A model generated the notes under the pieces. The model was not told the origin of the DNA and ran no database searches. It saw only the letters and a list, made by a program, of their open reading frames with translations. Of a stretch of 18,584 nucleotides of DNA, positions 14,137 to 18,584 are shown piece after piece. Location: NCBI GenBank assembly GCA_026770615.1, contig MU631672.1:53578-72161 (forward strand). Reading direction: 5' to 3'. Origin of the DNA: Pavlovales sp. CCMP2436. Taxonomy: Eukaryota > Haptophyta > Pavlovophyceae > Pavlovales. The first letter of the stretch is position 1. Every line of letters starts with the position of its first letter. The position numbers were made by a program, and so were the translations under genes.

Positions 14137-14254
14137 CAGCAACGGCCTCCGGTTCCCATCATTCTCGACCGTTTTCCATCGCGCACTCCATTACTCACTC
14201 CATCACGCACTCCATCACGCACTCCACCCAACCTTCCGAGACCCTTCACGAATT
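14137..14254. repeat. Short CACGCACTCCAT-type tandem repeat
   Basis: Five or so copies of a unit of about 12 bases, CACTCCATCACG, near 14186-14230, leading into the larger array at 14255. Confidence 0.6.
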
Positions 14255-14665
14255 CCAAAACTGTCCCCGTACTGAACGATTTGCGCATCCACAGTTCACC
14301 GTGCCGCCACACAGCCACCACGGTTTTACAAACACGGTCTACCGAGATCTGCGCGTTCTCCATAAAACCGTCTTCTCGACAAAAACGAAACACACCCAAG
14401 ACCCTCCGTGAAATCCAAAACTGTCCCCGTACTGAACGATTTGCGCACTCACAATCCACCGTGCCACCACACAGCCACCACGGGTTTGCACCCATGGCCC
14501 ATAACGCACTCCACCGCGAATTCCAAAACTGTCCCGGTACTGAACGATTTGCGCACCCACAATCCACCGTGCCACCACACAGCCACCACGGTTTTACAAA
14601 CACGGTCTGCCAAGATCTGCGCGTTCTCCGTAAAACCGTCATTTCGACAAAAACAAAACAAACTC
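14255..14665. repeat. Higher-order tandem repeat array
   Basis: Three copies of a unit of about 75 bases beginning CCAAAACTGTCCCCGTACTG and running through a CCACACAGCCACCACGG end, starting at 14255, 14415 and 14523. Copies 1 and 3 share a further 60 bases (from TACAAACACGG to a CGACAAAAAC end), while copy 2 has a different filler. A short fourth fragment lies near 14788. Reading frames on both strands simply repeat with the unit, so I regard them as non-coding. Confidence 0.85.
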
Positions 14666-14782
14666 AAATCCAAAACGAACAAATCGGAACGACCCAAACA
14701 AACAGGATCACGCATGAATCACGCAAGATTTTACACACGGGAAACATACCAGGAAACTGAAGGATCGAATATGAGGCACACG
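14666..14782. other. Non-repetitive spacer
   Basis: A-rich spacer after the array. I see no gene or signal in it. Confidence 0.4.
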
Positions 14783-14809
14783 GGTCGCAAAACTGTCCCC
14801 GTTCGTAAC

Positions 14810-14968
14810 TAAGCATACACACACGTTGACCTCGCTCCGGGGCGTGCGCTTGACGCGCGCGATGATGGGCAGCGTCACGGCGTCCTCAGGGATCAGCTCG
14901 AGGATGTCGAAGAGCCTCGAAGCAGCCTCGTTCATGGGGACCGCCTCTGCGGTCCCCAGTGAACGCAC
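14810..14968 (-). pseudogene. Possible exon or fragment of an unidentified protein
   Basis: A leftward frame from the ATG at 14968 has protein-like content in its first 50 codons (NEAASRLFDILELIPEDAVT and IARVKRTPRSEVNV) and higher GC than the surrounding repeats. After EVNVC a GTGTGTATG sequence could be a splice donor, beyond which the frame loses coding character. No family recognised. It may be a fragment of a host gene or transposon. Confidence 0.25.
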
Positions 14969-15098
14969 ATGTATATATACCGGTGGCGCCCAAGCCAGCG
15001 CAGCCGACTAAGGCACGCAGCAGGCAATGGGCGACGCAGCGCTCAGACCAGCAAAACATTCAGAACAGTCAGACGCCAGCTTGAATCCCTATCAGTCA

Positions 15099-15129
<31 letters not shown>

Positions 15130-15300
15130 CATATGTATATATATAGAGATATATAATTAATTAATATTAATATTAATACGAATATGAATATGAATATTGA
15201 TAATTGTTATTATTGTAGTTATTATTCTTATTACTACCAGTAATTATTAGTATAATTATAGCTGTAGTTATAATTATAATTATAATTATTGTTGTTGTTA
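15099..15300. repeat. TA-dinucleotide and AT-rich microsatellite region
   Basis: An alternating AT run (about 15099-15160) followed by ATTAATATTAATA-type and TTATTATTG-type low-complexity DNA to about 15300. No genes. It is the typical slippage-prone spacer of a eukaryotic genome. Confidence 0.9.
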
Positions 15301-15400
15301 GTAAGGCAGCCCGCAAATGAGCACAGTCGCAGCGGCAGGCAGTCTAATTATTAATCACCGTGTCGTGTAGGGGAGGGGAGGGGGTGGCACAGGCGCGTAC

Positions 15401-16751
15401 CGCACTCGCTGCACTGACTGATGCTGAAGGCGAGTGGCGTTATGACGCCGGTCCCGCTCAGCAGCGACTTCATCGGCATTCGGGAGGCGCCCTTCCTCGC
15501 AGGGTTCGCGTCGGTGTTCAAGCCGACGTACACCGACGCCTTTGATAGGCAGAAGGCGCACGGAGCGCCGCAGCACCCGTGCTTGCGCAGCTCAGGCAGG
15601 TGCTCCTCGCAGTTGAGAACGCTGAAAGATCCGGTGAACTGGTAGGCGTAGTTCTCGATGTGCGGCAGCAGCTGGCGACCAGTCAATGGACAGGTGGAGA
15701 AAAAGCTGCGAGCGCTAAGGGGGGTCACCACCTGGCTGGGCTGCCGAGGCGACTTTGCGAGATTGTAGAAGTGAGCTGGGATGTTGCCAACATACTTGGT
15801 CGCTGCCTTCTCTTGGCTGCGGTACCCGGCGGCAGCGGCGCGAAGCTGTACCAGCAGCTGGGAGGCGTTCAACTGTGCCATCAGGTCAATGGAAACCGTG
15901 GTCTCCAGCGCGCCCATGTCCTGCTGCTGCTGCTGCTGCTGCCCCTGCTGCTAGTGCTGCCCCGCGCCCTGCGGTAGCGAGCTCGCGCCCTGCTGCGGCC
16001 CTGCGCCCATGCCCTGCGGCAGCGGCGGCTGCGGCTGCTGCTGCTGCCCCGCGCCCATGCCCAGCGGCGGCTGCGCGCCCATGCCGCAGGGCAGCGAGCT
16101 TGCGCCCTGCTGCTGCCCCGCGTCCATGCCCTGCGGCGGCGGCGGCGGCTGCGGCTGCTGCTGCCCCGTGCCCATGCCCAGCGGCGGCTGCGCGCCCATG
16201 CCGCAGGGCAGCGAGCTCGCGCCCTGCTGCGGCCCCGCGCCCTGCTGCTGCGCGCCCATGCCCTGCTGGTACTGCTGCTGGGACAGGTGCTGCTGCTGCC
16301 TCGCGCCCTTTTGCGGCTGCGCGCCCATGCCCTGCGGCAGCGCGCCCTGCTGCAGCGCGCGCGCGTCCGCAACCTCCTTGTACTTGCGCTTGAACTTTTC
16401 GCAGAAGTTGCCCACGCCATTGCGGTTCTTGTGGCGGCTGGTGCATAGGAGTTTGTGCGGCTTGTTCCTCTTGTTGAGCGCGCAGACCTCGCACTTCACC
16501 TTGGCGTCGATGATGGCGAACGACGTGCCCTCTTGCGCGGCGCGCGCGTAACGAGAGAGATCGCCCGAGATCGACTGCACGCTGTGCACGACGCCGTTTT
16601 GCCCGGCGAACTCTGCGTAGAGGTGCTTGAAGGGCGCGTGCAAGTCGTCGTTACTCATGGCGGCGTCACGCGCTCCCTTACGGGAGGCAGCGATGAACCC
16701 CTGCGAGATGCCCGGCGAACTACTCCAGTTCCTTGAACCCCTGCCCTTGCC
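15401..16751 (-). pseudogene. Transposon-type protein: Myb/SANT-like and zinc region, Gln-rich repeats, second zinc region, with in-frame TAG
   Basis: One leftward frame from the ATG at 16751 (or 16796). The N-terminus has RGSRNWSSSPGISQGFIAAS and a helix-rich stretch of the kind seen in Myb/SANT-like domains of plant and protist transposon proteins. A CEVCALNKRNKPHKLLC cluster follows. A Gln/Gly/Pro/Met-rich region (about 15950-16370) contains repeated GASSLPCGMGAQPPLGMG units. A TAG at 15951-15953 falls inside a CAG-rich Gln run. The same frame then continues for about 190 codons with a CCGAPCAFCLSK and NTDANPARKGASRMPM region and ends with CSECG. A possible splice donor (GTACGC) starts at 15400. 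The family is uncertain. It may be one half of a host DNA transposon. The TAG could be a C-to-T change of CAG. Confidence 0.5.
15960..16240 (-). repeat. Internal direct repeats in Gln-rich coding region
   Basis: A unit of about 115 bases containing CCCAGCGGCGGCTGCGCGCC is present twice, near 16058-16115 and 16173-16230. A partial copy lies near 15970-16020. It encodes the repeated Met/Gly/Gln/Pro units of the transposon-type protein. Recent slippage or unequal exchange is likely. Confidence 0.65.
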
Positions 16752-16754
16752 CAT

Positions 16755-16925
16755 GCGTCGAGTGTCCCCAGATTTCACTCGTTGGGACTCTAGCAATGGT
16801 GCAACTATTTCTTTTCCTTTTCCCCTTTTCCTTTAATCATATCCCACTTTCCTTATCCCCCCAAATCACGGGCACTGGCACTAACACGCCCAACGCCGCC
16901 GCCTCGTACACGAGCGGGTACCGCC
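16755..16925. other. Divergent intergenic region between two transposon-type genes
   Basis: Pyrimidine-rich (CTTTTCCTTTTCCCC type) DNA between the leftward gene starting at 16751 and the rightward gene starting at 17094. It may hold promoters for both. No specific motif recognised. Confidence 0.35.
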
Positions 16926-17007
16926 CTGCTCGCTCGCTCCCCATCCCTGCTCGCTCGCTCCCCATCCCTGCTCGCTCGCTCCCCATCCCTGCTCGCTCGT
17001 CCCCATA
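16926..17007. repeat. 21-base tandem repeat
   Basis: Three full copies and one partial copy of CTGCTCGCTCGCTCCCCATC plus C, starting at 16926, 16947, 16968 and 16989. It is followed by a CCTTCCTTCC pyrimidine stretch (17033-17053). Confidence 0.9.
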
Positions 17008-17093
17008 CTAACCTGTGCCCAACCCCCCATTCCCTCCTTCCCTTCCTTCCCTCCTGCTGCGCAGCATCAGTCTTCCGCTTCCTCGTGGCCAGG

Positions 17094-18435
17094 ATGGGCC
17101 AGAACAAGGACAGAGAGCACAGGAAGCGGAGGACCAAGACGCCGGAGGAGCAGAAGGCGAAGCGGTAGAACAATAAGGCGGAGAATGAGAAGAACGAGCG
17201 GCGCGCGAGGTCGTCCCTCTTCGCGCCGTCCTCTTCGCGTGAGGTCGACCTTCTTGCCAGCGGTGGCGGCAGTGGTGAGGAGGGCGCGCGCGTGGCCAGC
17301 AGCGGAAGAGACACCCGGCTGCCCTTCTTCGCGTAGAGCTGCGAAGTCGTCGTCGGCGGTGGCGGCAATGGTGACGACGCCGTGATGGTGACGGCCGTGC
17401 CGCTGGCCTCCGTCCTGTCGCCGCAATCGACCCCGTGCAGCGGCAGCGAGCGGGCGGCCGATTGCTCGATGCCCAGTGTCCGCCCGCCGCCGGGCGCGCC
17501 GCCCGTGCCATCCGCGCAGCCGACCCCCGTGCCGTCCACGAGCGGCAGCGACCTGCCGCCGGTATGTGATTGTGATTGCACTAGCGCGACGGCCCGACTT
17601 ACTGTGCTGTGCCATTTGTGTGACACTGACCCGTGCCCGTGTAACCCGTGATTGTCCAGCGGCGGAACTCGCGTCCTGCGGATATCTACGCTGATCTCAA
17701 AACCGGAGACGAGGAGGATGAGGCTGACACACTGGGCAATGACAACGGCGAGTCCCTCTTCTCTGGCTTCCGTCGCGCCCTTCAGCGGCGGCTCCAGAAG
17801 GAGCTCACGGGCGACGGCGTGGCGAATACGTGGCTGTTGAACATGCTCAGGGAGGAGACTGGTGCCGGAGAGTGCTGGCGACTTCCAGCTGCGCGCGTGA
17901 AGCGGTCTGCAAGAAGCTCGTTCTCGACCCGATCAACGACGCGTACTGCCGTGACATCTACATCTAGCTTCCGGACGTGCAGTTTAGGCACATGCCGCCG
18001 CACGGCGAGTGCTGCACGGCTGATGGCGTCACGCCGCACTGCTTCCGGTCCAACACCTCCGACCGCCGTGTCTGCGCCCTCCGCACGCACTACTTCGTCA
18101 TTTCGCGGCGCTACATCTGCGGCCACAGCAAGAGGAGGGCAGCCTCGCGCAAGGCGTCAGCGCAGGCGACGCTGGCAGCAGCGCAGGCGGTCGCGACGGC
18201 ATTCGGCTTGAGGCCAGAGGAAGAGGCGGAGGAGGAGGCGGCACAAAATGCCGCGATCGGAGGAGGAAGCGGCAGAGCACGCAGGAGCAGCACCGGTGGC
18301 GATGACGAGGAGGTGGAGGGCTCCAAGCCGTACACCTTCATGGGCTACAACCGTCGCTCGCTGCCGCTGCTGCCCTACGGCTTCGGCGCCTCCTTTCCGG
18401 CCCACCTCACGCTCCGTAGTGGCCTCGACAATGAG
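17094..18435 (+). pseudogene. Transposon-type zinc protein gene with intron, in-frame TAGs and a frameshift (runs on past the window)
   Basis: The first exon runs from the ATG at 17094 with a Lys/Arg-rich start (MGQNKDREHRKRRTKTPEEQ), TAGs in frame at 17166-17168 and 17334-17336, and a Pro/Ser-rich part. Exon 2 begins at 17660 (RRNSRPADIYADLKTGDEED) and includes RRLQKELTGDGVANTWLLNM. A one-base shift near 17880-17900 leads to REAVCKKLVLDPINDAYCRD, a TAG at 17953-17955 and LPDVQFRHMPPHGECC. It continues to RYICGHSK and a closing SLPLLPYGFGASFPAHLT. This resembles the Cys/His-rich N-terminal region (DUF6729-like) of large transposases such as the KDZ type, though I cannot settle the family. A GTGAGT donor follows at 18436. 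It is probably a decayed transposon. Confidence 0.45.
17562..17659 (+). other. Predicted 98-base spliceosomal intron
   Basis: Donor CCG|GTATGTGATT at 17561/17562 and acceptor TTGTCCAG|CGG at 17659/17660. Both flanking exons are in phase 0 and join two frames with coding character. Stops interrupt the upstream frame beyond the donor. This supports a eukaryotic host. Not seen in the viral genes. Confidence 0.55.
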
Positions 18436-18507
18436 GTGAGTGATAATTGTCTGCTGCCCGCTATCCGCTACCCTGCTGCATAATGTCGAACACTCTATCC
18501 ATGTGCA
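18436..18507 (+). other. Start of a second intron or gene end
   Basis: GTGAGTGATAATTG directly after the RSGLDNE codons looks like a strong splice donor. The frame beyond it loses coding character and stops at 18481. Confidence 0.4.
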
Positions 18508-18584
18508 CCCCCCCCCCCCCCTGCACCCCCCCCCCCGAATTAGCCCCCCCCCAAAATAACCCCCCCCCTGTGATGCCCCCCCCC
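18508..18584. repeat. Poly-C tract cluster
   Basis: Runs of 7-14 C separated by short CTG, GAATTAG, AAAATAA and TGTGATG spacers, reaching the right edge. Low-complexity and prone to sequencing or assembly error. No coding content. Confidence 0.9.

Noticed and set aside
360..14150. Terminal inverted repeats of the viral element
   Set aside because: Only a 13-base match (ATCGAAAAAAGAG, about 635 and inverted near 13895) was found, in A-rich DNA. It is too short and not supported by flanking identity. A self-alignment would settle it.
14136..14812. ORFs of 130-170 codons on both strands in the repeat array
   Set aside because: Their protein sequence repeats with the DNA unit on both strands, as expected of a tandem array rather than a gene.
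15755..16551. Rightward Ala/Pro/Cys-rich ORFs of 180-212 codons
   Set aside because: They are alternative readings of the CAG/GGC-rich repeats. The leftward frame has real non-repetitive zinc and helix regions on both sides.
16853..17626. Long leftward ORFs (167-257 codons) opposite the rightward transposon-type gene
   Set aside because: GC-rich DNA gives long chance frames. The sequences are Arg/Ala/Ser low complexity, include the translated 21-base tandem repeat and lack any domain.

Overview
The window looks like a stretch of nuclear genome from a unicellular eukaryote, probably an alga or other protist. It carries a degraded, integrated polinton-like virus (PLV, the Maverick/adintovirus/virophage-related group) of about 13 kb. 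The flanks are repeat-rich and partly GC-rich. They contain tandem arrays, TA and poly-C tracts, Gln/Ala-rich low-complexity coding and candidate GT-AG splice sites. The core, from about 430 to 13,600, has compact intron-free genes of mixed GC content with short or overlapping junctions. The host lineage cannot be named from this sequence alone.

Viral core, left to right. Three leftward genes come first: a basic Pro-tailed protein (766-1272), a Pro/Ser/Ala-rich protein (1260-2132) and an FtsK/A32-like packaging ATPase (2167-2889). A 58-base divergent promoter region separates them from the rightward virion block. That block holds a penton-like minor capsid protein (2948-3484), a small Gly-rich protein (3517-3675), a GC-rich broken foreign-looking insert (3801-4137), and a major capsid protein that keeps only its C-terminal jelly roll (4266-4937). 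It continues with a GIY-YIG-type nuclease-like protein (5015-5701) and a class-3-lipase-like hydrolase broken by one in-frame TAG (5701-6318). The rest of the core is leftward: a small protein ending in a CaaX-like box, two same-frame ORFs separated by a TAG and ending in an acidic Ser/Asp/Glu tail, a very large DNA polymerase locus (7583-12350), a basic protein translationally overlapped with the polymerase (12350-13144) and a zinc-ribbon-like protein (13277-13564).

The most interesting observation is the polymerase. Its first part is a protein-primed family B polymerase (pPolB). It has exonuclease motifs, two zinc/HNH-like clusters and palm motifs A, B and C. In the same uninterrupted ORF, after an acidic linker, comes a second polymerase-like domain that I read as TVpol-like (the diverged family-A-related polymerase known from transpovirons, virophages and PLVs). 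I know of no described pPolB-TVpol fusion. The locus carries one frameshift and one in-frame TGA, so this copy is probably inactive.

Other patterns. A T-rich motif sits about 19-26 bases upstream of several viral start codons. In-frame breaks are strongly skewed to TAG in both the virus and the flanking transposons. A candidate terminal-protein gene overlaps the polymerase start. Right of the virus lie a 90-base direct repeat pair, a higher-order tandem array, AT microsatellites, and two decaying transposon-type genes in divergent orientation (15401-16751 leftward; 17094-18435 rightward, with a candidate 98-base intron).
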